A stretch of 64,000 bases of DNA from Oxalobacteraceae bacterium (GTDB lineage Bacteria > Pseudomonadota > Gammaproteobacteria > Burkholderiales > Burkholderiaceae_D): positions 36,074 through 100,073 of the forward strand of contig JABTBR010000024.1 of NCBI GenBank assembly GCA_013284265.1, written 5' to 3'. How positions within the stretch are numbered: the stretch's first letter is position 1; each line of letters opens with the position of its first letter. Below, one piece after another: positions 18,049 through 26,068 of the stretch. The notes below the pieces were generated by a model. The model ran no database searches. It was not told where the DNA came from and saw nothing but the letters and a program-made list of their open reading frames with translations. Both the position numbers and the translations under genes were made by a program.

Positions 18049-18938
18049 CAGAAATCGACCAGCACCGAGCCGACCACTTCGGCGCCGCTGTGGCGCAGTT
18101 TTTCGCTCATGGTCTGCACATCGTCGAGCATGGTGTGGTTCTTGCGCGCCACCAGCAGCACGCCGCCGGAACGGGCGGCGATGGCCAGCACGTCCGAGGC
18201 CGAGGCCAGTGCCGGCACGTCATACAGCACCACGTCGTAGCGCGCCTGCAGGTCGGTGTTCAGATTGGCGAAGGAGGCGCGGCTGACCAGTTCCTGGGGA
18301 TTCGGCGGCAGGGTGCCGGCCGTCAGCACCGACAGCGAGACGAAGGAATCGATGCGGTCGATGGCGTCGAAGCCGGCGCGTCCGGCCAATACGTCGGACA
18401 GGCCCTGGCGCCCTTTCAGGTCGAAAATATTGTGCTGGGTCGGCTTGCGCATATTGGCGTCGACCAGCAGGGTGTTTTCGCCCAGCTGGGAAAACACCAC
18501 GGCCAGGTTGGCCGCCAGCATCGAGACGCCGTCGCCATTGTTGATGCCGGCCACCACCAGCGACTTGCGTCCGCGCGCGAACCAGCGCAGCATCAGTTGG
18601 CTACGCACGGCGCGCAGCGTTTCGACCTGCGGGCTGAAGGGCTGATAGGCCGCCGACAACTGGCTCGAATACTTGGCCTCGCCTTCCTGCAGATAGGGAT
18701 AGTCGAACTGGCGCGCCAGCACTTGCTGGATGTCGGCGTCGGTGATCAGGCCGAGGCGCTGGGCCGCCTCGCCGAAGCGTATCCCCAGTTCTTTCTGCAT
18801 GCGCAACACGCGTTCGGCGTCCTCGGGACGGATCTTGCCCGATTCGAGCAGCAGGCCGCCGATGCTGGAATCGCCGGCGCGCGGCAGGGCGGGAATCGGG
18901 TTCACCGCGTTGGGGGTGGCTACGTTAGGGCTAGTCAT
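18048..18938 (-). CDS. epsG: EpsG, chain-length tyrosine-kinase-like ATPase with MshEN-like N-terminus
   Basis: A 296-residue cytoplasmic P-loop protein of the BY-kinase/CpsD type, the partner of EpsF. Residues 25-48 and 54-77 are two 24-residue motifs separated by five residues. Both follow the MshEN pattern (G at 3 and 10, L at 21, Q at 24), and the second also has the leading R54. The P-loop is GINNGDGVSM (131-140): the canonical lysine is replaced by valine. Walker A' is LLVDANMR (D160). The C-terminus ends VGSVLVDF with no tyrosine cluster, so classical autokinase activity is doubtful. It lies 17 bases after epsF. Confidence 0.88.
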   Translation of the reverse strand: MTSPNVATPNAVNPIPALPRAGDSSIGGLLLESGKIRPEDAERVLRMQKELGIRFGEAAQRLGLITDADIQQVLARQFDYPYLQEGEAKYSSQLSAAYQPFSPQVETLRAVRSQLMLRWFARGRKSLVVAGINNGDGVSMLAANLAVVFSQLGENTLLVDANMRKPTQHNIFDLKGRQGLSDVLAGRAGFDAIDRIDSFVSLSVLTAGTLPPNPQELVSRASFANLNTDLQARYDVVLYDVPALASASDVLAIAARSGGVLLVARKNHTMLDDVQTMSEKLRHSGAEVVGSVLVDF

Positions 18939-18955
18939 AATGGTCGGTCCGTCTG

Positions 18956-20365
18956 TCAGTTCAAGCGCAGGCTGCTGCGGCGGAAAAAGGAAAGTTTACC
19001 GCGCGAGCGCGTGGCGGGGGCATTGCTCCAGTCGATCGCGCCGAGCACCGGGATTTCCAGCGCGTCCGACAGATCGCTGGCCGAGCGTACGCGCCGGTCC
19101 AGCATCTCGGCGAGCAGGCCGAAACCGAGGCCGATGATGCTGCCCAGGAAGATCGACAGGATCGCGTTGAGCACCATCTTCGGCGAGTTCGGCTCGATCG
19201 GCGCGACGGCCGGATTCAGGATCGCCACGTCGGACTGCTCGGACTGGCCCTCGATGCGGGTCTGCGACAGGCGGTTCGACAGCACTTCGAAGTTGCGCTG
19301 GGCGCTTTCGACGTCTTTTTGCAGCACATTGAGTTCGTCGCGGGTACGGTTCAGTTCCAGTACCTTGGCCTTCTGGGCCGCCAGCGCGGCGCGGATCGCG
19401 CCTTCGCGCTGGCCGAGGATGCTGGCGTTGTTGCCGACCGAATTGGAGACGATGCGGATCTGGCTGCCCAGGTCGTTGCGCAACTGGGCCACTTCGGCCT
19501 CGGCGCTCTTGTATTGCGGATGGTTCTTGCCGAAACGCTGGGTCATGTCGGCCAGTTTCGATTCAGCATTGCTCAGATTGGCCTTCATGCTCTGGATCAA
19601 AGGATTGGTGGCCACGTCCGGCGATTCGGCACCATTGCCCTGGGCCATGCGCTGGCGCGAGGCCGCTTCGATCTGCTGTCCCTGGGCCATGACGAGCTGG
19701 GCCGACAGGTCGTTGAGGCGGTTCGACTCGACGTCCAGACGGTTGTCCAGGCTGACGATGCCGTTTTCCTGCTGGTATTTCGACAGGCGGCTCTGGGCCG
19801 CTTCGACCGCGTCGCGTTGCAGCTTGGTCTGTTCATTGAAGTAGCCGGCCGCTTTTTTCATCGGCTCGACCTTCAGCTGGATGCTGGCCTTCTGGTATTC
19901 CTCGGCGAAGGCATTGGCCACGGCGGCGACGAACTGCGGATCGGAGCCCTTGAAGCTGACTTCGACCACGCTCGATTCGCGCGAGGGCACCACATCGACT
20001 TTTTTCAGCAGCAGCTCGGCCAGCCAGTCGCGCACCGTGCCCTTGCCATGGGTATCGTCATTGAACTGTTCGATGACGGCCGGGCTCTGCGCCAGTTTCA
20101 GTGCATCGACCACGCGCAGCGCGACGTTCTTGCTGGTCAGGATGTCGACCTGGGTCGCCATATAGCCTGGCAGCAGCTGGCCTGGCAGGGTCATGCCGGT
20201 GACCGGGTCGATGCCCTTGGAATTGAGCACGACCGAGGCCGTCGCCTTATAGGTTTTCGGCAGCAGCACGCTGACGACCATGGTGACGAGCACCGTGGTA
20301 AACAGGGTCAGCAGGATGATTTTTTTGCGTGCCCGCAAAATCAGCAGAAATTGAGAAAAATTCAT
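18956..20365 (-). CDS. epsF: EpsF, polysaccharide chain-length determinant (Wzz/PCP family)
   Basis: A 469-residue inner-membrane co-polymerase. A first transmembrane segment lies near residues 14-35 (KKIILLTLFTTVLVTMVVSV). A long periplasmic region with coiled coil follows (about 165-400, rich in E/Q/R/L, e.g. GYFNEQTKLQRDAVEAAQSR), with a second membrane helix near 410-435 and a short cytoplasmic end. It controls EPS chain length and contacts EpsG. The GNVR-like region is included. It starts 54 bases after epsE. Confidence 0.9.
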   Translation of the reverse strand: MNFSQFLLILRARKKIILLTLFTTVLVTMVVSVLLPKTYKATASVVLNSKGIDPVTGMTLPGQLLPGYMATQVDILTSKNVALRVVDALKLAQSPAVIEQFNDDTHGKGTVRDWLAELLLKKVDVVPSRESSVVEVSFKGSDPQFVAAVANAFAEEYQKASIQLKVEPMKKAAGYFNEQTKLQRDAVEAAQSRLSKYQQENGIVSLDNRLDVESNRLNDLSAQLVMAQGQQIEAASRQRMAQGNGAESPDVATNPLIQSMKANLSNAESKLADMTQRFGKNHPQYKSAEAEVAQLRNDLGSQIRIVSNSVGNNASILGQREGAIRAALAAQKAKVLELNRTRDELNVLQKDVESAQRNFEVLSNRLSQTRIEGQSEQSDVAILNPAVAPIEPNSPKMVLNAILSIFLGSIIGLGFGLLAEMLDRRVRSASDLSDALEIPVLGAIDWSNAPATRSRGKLSFFRRSSLRLN

Positions 20366-20419
20366 GGCGGCGCTTTCAATTCAGAACAGACAAGGTATCA
20401 GCCCAGGCTGAGGATTAAC

Positions 20420-21208
20420 TTAGAACAGGCTTTCTTGTACATACACGACGTCGTCGGCCTGCAACAGGTCGTCATGTTTGGCGGTGATGGTCTGCAGCTT
20501 GCCGTCGGCATCGCGGCGCTTGATGCGCACGCCGCGTTCGGTGCCGCGCGCGGTCAGGCCACCACCGGAGGACAGCGCCTGCAGCACCGTCATCGAGCGT
20601 TCCAGGCGGAAGGGGCCGGGACGCTGCACTTCGCCATAAATGTAGACCCGCGGCGCCCGTTCGACATAGATGACGTCATTGGCGGCGATCTCCAGGTCGC
20701 GGTTGAACTCGGCGGTACGCACCATCTGGATCACATCGATCGCTTCCTTGGTGCTGGCGCCATTGCGCTTGCGGATCAGGCTGACGACATCGCCGCCATC
20801 GGCCGCGATGCCGCCGGCCAGCGCCAGCAAGTCCATCACGCTGCGCTTGCCATCGACCGGGTAGCGGCCTGGACGGTTCACCTGGCCCAGCACCGAGGCC
20901 AGCTGGCTCTGCGCCACGGTGACCAGGATATTGACTTGCGGCTTTTTGACGAAGCCGCCGCTTTCGAGCAGTCCCGCGATCTTCTGCTCGGCCGCAGCGG
21001 TGGCCAGGCCGGCCACCGGCACCGTGCCCAGCAGCGGATAGGTGATCGTGCCCGCTTCGCTGACGCGGGTTTCCAGCGTCAGGTCGGGGCTGCCGTAGAC
21101 CGAGACCTTGACCACATCGCCGGCGCCCAGCAGCACATCGGCGGCGCGGGCGCCATTGACGGCGAAGGCGGCCAGCAGGGCCATCATCCAAAGTACGAGT
21201 CGTTTCAT
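20420..21208 (-). CDS. epsE: EpsE, polysaccharide export protein (Wza/SLBB family)
   Basis: A 262-residue periplasmic/outer-membrane export component with a signal peptide (MKRLVLWMMALLAAFAVNGARA-AD). It has no lipobox cysteine, unlike Wza. The Poly_export domain begins LGAGDVVKVSVYGSPDLTLETRVSEAG, and two SLBB-like segments follow (SVLGQVNRPGRYPVDGKRSVMDLLALAGG and VYIYGEVQRPGPFRLERSMTVLQALSSGG). With EpsF, EpsG and EpsL it would form the export route to the cell surface. Confidence 0.92.
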   Translation of the reverse strand: MKRLVLWMMALLAAFAVNGARAADVLLGAGDVVKVSVYGSPDLTLETRVSEAGTITYPLLGTVPVAGLATAAAEQKIAGLLESGGFVKKPQVNILVTVAQSQLASVLGQVNRPGRYPVDGKRSVMDLLALAGGIAADGGDVVSLIRKRNGASTKEAIDVIQMVRTAEFNRDLEIAANDVIYVERAPRVYIYGEVQRPGPFRLERSMTVLQALSSGGGLTARGTERGVRIKRRDADGKLQTITAKHDDLLQADDVVYVQESLF

Positions 21209-21266
21209 GGTATCTACCCAGTTAATTGATTTACAAAGTACGACTTAACAAAGAGCGCCGCGGCGC

Positions 21267-22244
21267 TTATTTCAGACCGGCGACGCCGCGCGCGTTGGCG
21301 TCGGCGCCGGCGCTGGCCGCTTCGGCGGCAGGCGCGGCCGGCGCAGGGGCGGCACCGGCCGCGGCCGGCGCGGCCGGCTTGGCCAGATCCTTGTTCAGGT
21401 ACTCGATCTTGGCCGCGGCGCGCAGGCGCGCCAGTTCGGCGTCGGCCGCATCCTTGTTCTTCTTATTGAACAGGAACTGTTCGATCTGCTGGGTCGCCAC
21501 TTCCAGCGTGACCGGCGCGTCCTTGATTTCGGCGATGGCGATCAGCATGCTGCGCTCGCCTTCGCGGATGATGAACAACTGGCCCTTGTTCATGCTCTGC
21601 AGCTTGGCGCTCAGGTCCACCGGCAGTTCCGAGGTGCTGCGCACCAGCTGGGCGCGCGCGTAGCCGACCTTGTGGCTGTCGAGGTAGGCGGCCACTTCGT
21701 CCAGGCTCTTCGAGGCGTCCATCGCCGCCTTCAGGCTGTCGTCGATATCCTTGGTCGCCACGATCAGCTGGCGCATGTCGAACTGCTTGCGACGGCTGAA
21801 GAACTCAGGGTGTTTATTGAAGTAGTCGGCCACTTCTTCCTTGGTCGGACGGGCGATGGTGCCGATGCGCTTCTGGATATAAGCCTGGGCCACGATCAGG
21901 GCCTTGGCCCGTTCGATCGCCTGCACCACTTTCGGGTCGCGGTCGATTTTTTCCTTGCCCGCCTCGATCAACAGCAGTTGGCGGTCGACCAGCGCGTCGA
22001 GCAGCTGCTTCTTGGCCGCTTCCTGCTGGGACGCCTGCACGCCGGAGCGCTGCAGTTCTTCATTCAGTTGCAGCACGGTGATTTCCTCACCGTTGACGCT
22101 GACCAGGGCCTGGCCCGGTTTTTTTTCCTTGTCGCCGCAAGCGCTCAGGCCGACGGTAGCCAGCACGACCATTCCGGCGCACAGCAGCTTGGTGGCGGCG
22201 GCCAGAGTAGTTTTCTGGAAAGGCGAAGAGTCGAATTGGTTCAA
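21267..22244 (-). CDS. epsD: EpsD, lipoprotein peptidyl-prolyl isomerase-like
   Basis: About 325 residues. An N-terminal signal with lipobox ATVGLSACGDKEKK indicates an exported lipoprotein. A SurA-N-like and parvulin-type rotamase region follows (VNGEEITVLQLNEELQR; RRKQFDMRQLIVATKDI). The C-terminal 40 residues are Ala/Pro-rich low complexity. I placed the start at a TTG (22244) because AAGGA lies seven bases upstream and no suitable ATG exists; the next ATG would cut the signal sequence. EpsD homologues occur in EPS/exosortase clusters and probably assist assembly of export proteins. Confidence 0.82.
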   Translation of the reverse strand: MNQFDSSPFQKTTLAAATKLLCAGMVVLATVGLSACGDKEKKPGQALVSVNGEEITVLQLNEELQRSGVQASQQEAAKKQLLDALVDRQLLLIEAGKEKIDRDPKVVQAIERAKALIVAQAYIQKRIGTIARPTKEEVADYFNKHPEFFSRRKQFDMRQLIVATKDIDDSLKAAMDASKSLDEVAAYLDSHKVGYARAQLVRSTSELPVDLSAKLQSMNKGQLFIIREGERSMLIAIAEIKDAPVTLEVATQQIEQFLFNKKNKDAADAELARLRAAAKIEYLNKDLAKPAAPAAAGAAPAPAAPAAEAASAGADANARGVAGLK

Positions 22245-22413
22245 AATAGTATCCTTGAGTATATTTTTTGTCTGCGGTATGTTGGGTGATGCAGCGGCTG
22301 CGGCGCGGCGCAAAACCGCAAGCGCAACCGGTCAATTATTACCTAACTTAGCCACCAAGCCTAGCAACAACGCAGTCCCATGGCAAAGAGCCGAGATCCC
22401 CGGCGTTGCGGGC

Positions 22414-22442
22414 AGTATGCGGCCACACAATACACTTGTCAA
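22414..22442 (-). promoter_or_regulatory. Sigma-70-like promoter for epsDEFG-xrtB-epsI
   Basis: On the minus strand TTGACA (22437-22442) is followed by 17 bases and CATACT (22414-22419). This would give a leader of about 160 bases before the epsD start. Confidence 0.5.
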
Positions 22443-22529
22443 TCTGGTAAATACTGTTATTTTCTGTACTACGTTAACGCTCACTTAAGACTGTCCGGTT
22501 AAGGCCGCCTTCCCCGCGGCGCACCCGCT

Positions 22530-23912
22530 TCAATGGGCGTTTTCGCGCTTGAGCACCACCGTCACGGTGCGCAGGATGATCCACAGGTCCAGCCACAGCG
22601 ACCAGCTGCGCAGATAGTCCAGATCGTAGCGGATGCGCGCCTCCATCTTGTCGAGCGTCTCGGTCTCGCCGCGCAGGCCATTGACCTGGGCCCAGCCGGT
22701 GATGCCGGGCTTGACCTTGTGGCGCAGCATATAACCCTTGATCAGCTTGCGATACTGCTCGTTGTGCGCCACCGCGTGCGGGCGCGGCCCGACTATGCTC
22801 ATCCGTCCCTGCAACACATTAATAAATTGCGGCAGTTCGTCAAGCGAGCTCTTACGCAAAAACGCACCGACCCGTGTCACCCGCTGGTCGTTCTTGGTTG
22901 CCTGCACCACCTTGGCGCCATCCTCGGCCACCGTCATTGAGCGGAATTTATAGACGATGATTTCCTCACCATACAGGCCATAGCGGCGCTGGCGGAAAAT
23001 CACCGGACCGGGCGAGGTGGCCTTGATCGCGACAGCTACCGCAAGCATGATCGGTGCCAGCATGATCTGGATCAGGGTGGCCAGGATGATGTCGCTGGCC
23101 CGCTTGACCATGCTGTTAAAGCCGGTAAACGGGGTTTCGCAGATGGCGATGACGGGCATGCCGCCGACGTTGTCGAAGCGCGCCTGCATCAGGTCGAACA
23201 CATAGATGTCGGGCAGGAAGTAGACCGAGGCCGTGGTGTCCTGCAGTTCGTCGAGCAGCTTGGTGATGCGCGGCTGGGCCGAGATCGGCTGGCTGATGAA
23301 GATCATCTTGATCTGCTTCTCGCGCACGAACAGGGCGATGTCGGACATCTTGCCCAGCATCGGGTGCTTCATCTCTGCCGGGCGGCGGTCCTCGGTGCGG
23401 TCGTCGAAGAAGCCGCGCACGCTCATGAACAGATTCGGGTTCTTTTCAATGGTGGCGGCGAACTTCACGCCGACGTCGTTGGCGCCGATGATGACCACCG
23501 AACGCACTTCGCTGTCGCGGCCCGGGTCGGTGCCGAACTTGCGCACCGCCAGATGGCCCGACAGCAGCAGGAAGGGGGTGACTGCGAACCAGGACAGCAC
23601 CACGTTCTGGTCGTAGTGGTAGCTCAGGCCGGAGACCGAGCCGAGGAACAGCAGGATCGCCACCGTCACGCCCCAGCCGGCCAGCATGTCGCGCGCATAG
23701 GCGAGCATGCGTCCGCTGCGCCAGGTGCGGTAGGGATCGATGTGCTGGTACACCGCCGACGAGATGAAGAAGGCCAGTATCATCAGCACCAGCGAGTAGC
23801 CGGTAAACGGTTCCTCGTACAGCATCGAGAACAGATACAGGGTGCCCATGATCAGCAGCGGATCGAGCACGCGCTGGAAGAAGGAAATTAGGGGAATATC
23901 ATTGACCGTCAT
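22530..23912 (-). CDS. Undecaprenyl-phosphate glucose phosphotransferase
   Basis: A 460-residue polyisoprenyl-phosphate hexose-1-phosphotransferase (WcaJ/EpsB type) that loads the first sugar on undecaprenyl phosphate. Four to five N-terminal membrane helices come first, then a CoA-binding-like region (VVIIGANDVGVKFAATI). A further membrane segment precedes the catalytic bacterial sugar transferase domain: SPGPVIFRQRRYGLYGEEI, YKFRSM, LRKSSLDELPQFINVLQGRM, SIVGPRPHAVAHNEQY and KPGITGWAQVNGLRGET. It lies 15 bases after epsL and likely starts every repeat unit. Confidence 0.95.
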   Translation of the reverse strand: MTVNDIPLISFFQRVLDPLLIMGTLYLFSMLYEEPFTGYSLVLMILAFFISSAVYQHIDPYRTWRSGRMLAYARDMLAGWGVTVAILLFLGSVSGLSYHYDQNVVLSWFAVTPFLLLSGHLAVRKFGTDPGRDSEVRSVVIIGANDVGVKFAATIEKNPNLFMSVRGFFDDRTEDRRPAEMKHPMLGKMSDIALFVREKQIKMIFISQPISAQPRITKLLDELQDTTASVYFLPDIYVFDLMQARFDNVGGMPVIAICETPFTGFNSMVKRASDIILATLIQIMLAPIMLAVAVAIKATSPGPVIFRQRRYGLYGEEIIVYKFRSMTVAEDGAKVVQATKNDQRVTRVGAFLRKSSLDELPQFINVLQGRMSIVGPRPHAVAHNEQYRKLIKGYMLRHKVKPGITGWAQVNGLRGETETLDKMEARIRYDLDYLRSWSLWLDLWIILRTVTVVLKRENAH

Positions 23913-23927
23913 GTTGTTTCTTCAAAC

Positions 23928-25172
23928 TTAAAACTGGATATTGGCGTTGAGCGAAGCGCCCTTGGCGCGGTAACTGGTGCTGAACGAACTCTTGTCGCGC
24001 TGGTCTTGGAACACCGACAGGCCCAACTGGATATTATTGCGCACCACGTATTGCGCGCCCAGCGACAGGTTGCGGCTGCTGTCCTGGACCGCGCCGCCCG
24101 GGCCGGCGGCGACGGTGGCGAAATCGCGCTTGACTTGCTTGATCTGGCCGTCCAGGGTGATCTTGGACGTCAGCGCATACTGGGCCGCCACGCTCAAGCC
24201 CTTGTTCAGGCTGTAGGTCGCGTTCGTGCCCTCGTAGGGTGTGAATTCGCGCCAGGCCTGGCCGGTGACGCGGATCAGCTGCGAGGGCATCCAGATGCCG
24301 ATGGCGCGGCCATTGGTGCCGCTCGCATCGCGCGTGGAATACTGCGCCTGGGTATGCTGGCGCTTGACGCGCCCGCCCAGGAACTGCAACTGGGTGATGC
24401 CGCTGACCTTCCAGAACACCTTGAGCTTGAGCTCATCCTGGGTAAAGCCCTGGTCGGCCACCTGCCCTTCAAAAATCAGCGGATTCGGATAACTGCCCTT
24501 CAGGCGGCGGTACTGCAGGCCGATGGTGCTGCCGCTGGGCGCCAGATAGTCGATCCCGGCTTCGCTGGCGTCTTCATTGCGGTTCAGATAGTGCTGCTGG
24601 GCCAGATCGAAGCGAAACTCGTCGCGTGTCTGGCGGCCGCGCAACTGCCAGCTCGGATGGAAACGCCAGGCGCCGTCGACGAACTCGCTGCGCTGGGTGC
24701 GCAGATTGCGCTCGGTGCCGCGAAAATCGCTGAACGAGGCCAAATTCTGATTATAGGTCGCGCCGGCCGAGCCGCTCAGGTGGTCGCCCAGTTGCCAGAA
24801 CCAGGTCGCTGCCAGATCCTTGCCGTCGTAGTTGAGCTCATCGAAGCGGTTGAAGCTGACCTTGGTCAGCTTGCCCGAGGCGGTGACGCGCTGGCGCCCG
24901 ATCGGCCGTTCGAACTCCACGCCGGCGAACAACTGGCGCGAACTGTCCGAGCGCGGACCGGTGGCCTCGTCGGCCTGGCGCAGCAGATTGTCGTCATAGG
25001 AATAGCCGACACCGACATAGGGATGGATGGTGTCGCTCAGCGCCGCATTGGCCGGCGCGCCAAACAGCGCGCCGATCAGCAGGGCCAGCCCGGCGCGGGC
25101 CGGCGCCAGGCGCGAAGAGGAAGTCGACGGTGTGCGGCCAGGGTGAGGCAGAGAAGAATGAGAGCTCAACAT
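23928..25172 (-). CDS. epsL: EpsL, XrtB-associated EPS outer-membrane protein
   Basis: A 414-residue secreted protein predicted to be a beta-barrel. A signal peptide ends near APANA-AL, then SDTIHPYVGVGYSYDDNLLRQAD begins an alternating amphipathic strand pattern up to the aromatic C-terminus ending ASLNANIQF, a typical outer-membrane insertion signal. EpsL proteins accompany exosortase B/EPS loci and are thought to be the outer-membrane channel or anchor. It is upstream of the phosphotransferase gene and probably cotranscribed with it. Confidence 0.87.
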   Translation of the reverse strand: MLSSHSSLPHPGRTPSTSSSRLAPARAGLALLIGALFGAPANAALSDTIHPYVGVGYSYDDNLLRQADEATGPRSDSSRQLFAGVEFERPIGRQRVTASGKLTKVSFNRFDELNYDGKDLAATWFWQLGDHLSGSAGATYNQNLASFSDFRGTERNLRTQRSEFVDGAWRFHPSWQLRGRQTRDEFRFDLAQQHYLNRNEDASEAGIDYLAPSGSTIGLQYRRLKGSYPNPLIFEGQVADQGFTQDELKLKVFWKVSGITQLQFLGGRVKRQHTQAQYSTRDASGTNGRAIGIWMPSQLIRVTGQAWREFTPYEGTNATYSLNKGLSVAAQYALTSKITLDGQIKQVKRDFATVAAGPGGAVQDSSRNLSLGAQYVVRNNIQLGLSVFQDQRDKSSFSTSYRAKGASLNANIQF

Positions 25173-25255
25173 TATTGTTTGTCTAAGGTAGGGTCGGCTA
25201 GAGAATTGATAATATTATATTAGCGATAGCTTCGCCGATTATTATTTCCGGATGA

Positions 25256-25918
25256 TTACCAGTACGTCCACTGATTTGTGGAAATTACCCATACTCCCAG
25301 CACACCATTGGTAATGGCATGGGCCAGGATCGGCGACCACAGGTTCCGGTGACGCATGTACAGCACACTATATGCCGCTCCGGCAACAATGCCTGCCAGC
25401 CATAAATTGTGCTCGAAACCGAAGAGTATCACAGTGACAACAAAAGCTTTAACTTTCAATCGTGCAGGGTTCACATTGGCGAAGTCCGGGTCTTCCAGCC
25501 AGCGCATCAGGAAGGAACGCCAGAACAATTCCTCCATCACCGGCACCACCAGCGCCGCGCCCATCAGGCGGATCGCCACCAGCAGCCAGTCGATGCGGCC
25601 GTCCGTGTGCGGGTCGAAGCCGGCCGAGCTGCCGATCACCATCCAGCCCGCATCCAGGCTGATCCACAGCACGAACACCAGCAGGCCGCTGACAATGGCC
25701 GCGGCCAGCGCGCGCAAGCCCAGCCCGGTCCAGGCCAGCTCGGCATAGTCGCGCCAGAAATACACCAGGGCGGCGAGCACCACGCCGATCTTGACGGGAT
25801 AGAGCCAGCGCAAGCTGGCCGCGTCCACGCCCAGGCGGCTCAGGCCGTCGGCAATGACGATAAAGCCCATGTACAGGGCGAAGGGAAGGACGCGCGCCAG
25901 GGCGGCGCGCTCAAACAT
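25256..25918 (-). CDS. CPBP-family intramembrane protease, exosortase-linked (TIGR03008-like)
   Basis: A 220-residue polytopic membrane protein with the three CPBP/Abi motifs: E129-E130-LFWR, the FGFEH motif with H170, and H200 in ILAHAITNGV. These form the presumed zinc glutamic-type active site of CAAX-like proteases. Its size and position next to EPS/exosortase genes fit the exosortase-associated CAAX protease-related family. A role in post-exosortase processing is hypothesised for the family. It lies 83 bases upstream of epsL in the same direction. Confidence 0.85.
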   Translation of the reverse strand: MFERAALARVLPFALYMGFIVIADGLSRLGVDAASLRWLYPVKIGVVLAALVYFWRDYAELAWTGLGLRALAAAIVSGLLVFVLWISLDAGWMVIGSSAGFDPHTDGRIDWLLVAIRLMGAALVVPVMEELFWRSFLMRWLEDPDFANVNPARLKVKAFVVTVILFGFEHNLWLAGIVAGAAYSVLYMRHRNLWSPILAHAITNGVLGVWVISTNQWTYW

Positions 25919-26017
25919 GGCGGCCTCCGTCCAGGGCGACGGAGGCCGGGCGCGTGGCGCCGGAGCGAACTGCGGTAACGATCAAAGCCATGGAACTCCC
26001 AGCGCTGTTGTATGCGC

Positions 26018-26033
26018 GGCTATTGTAATAGCC
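26018..26033. promoter_or_regulatory. Inverted repeat upstream of the CPBP gene
   Basis: GGCTATT and AATAGCC form perfect 7-bp arms around a 2-base centre in the 150-bp gap between uup and the CPBP/epsL genes. It has the size of a dimeric regulator site; function unknown. Confidence 0.35.
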
Positions 26034-26068
26034 ACCAGCATCAGCGCCAAGTGCTGCAATGCACAAAT

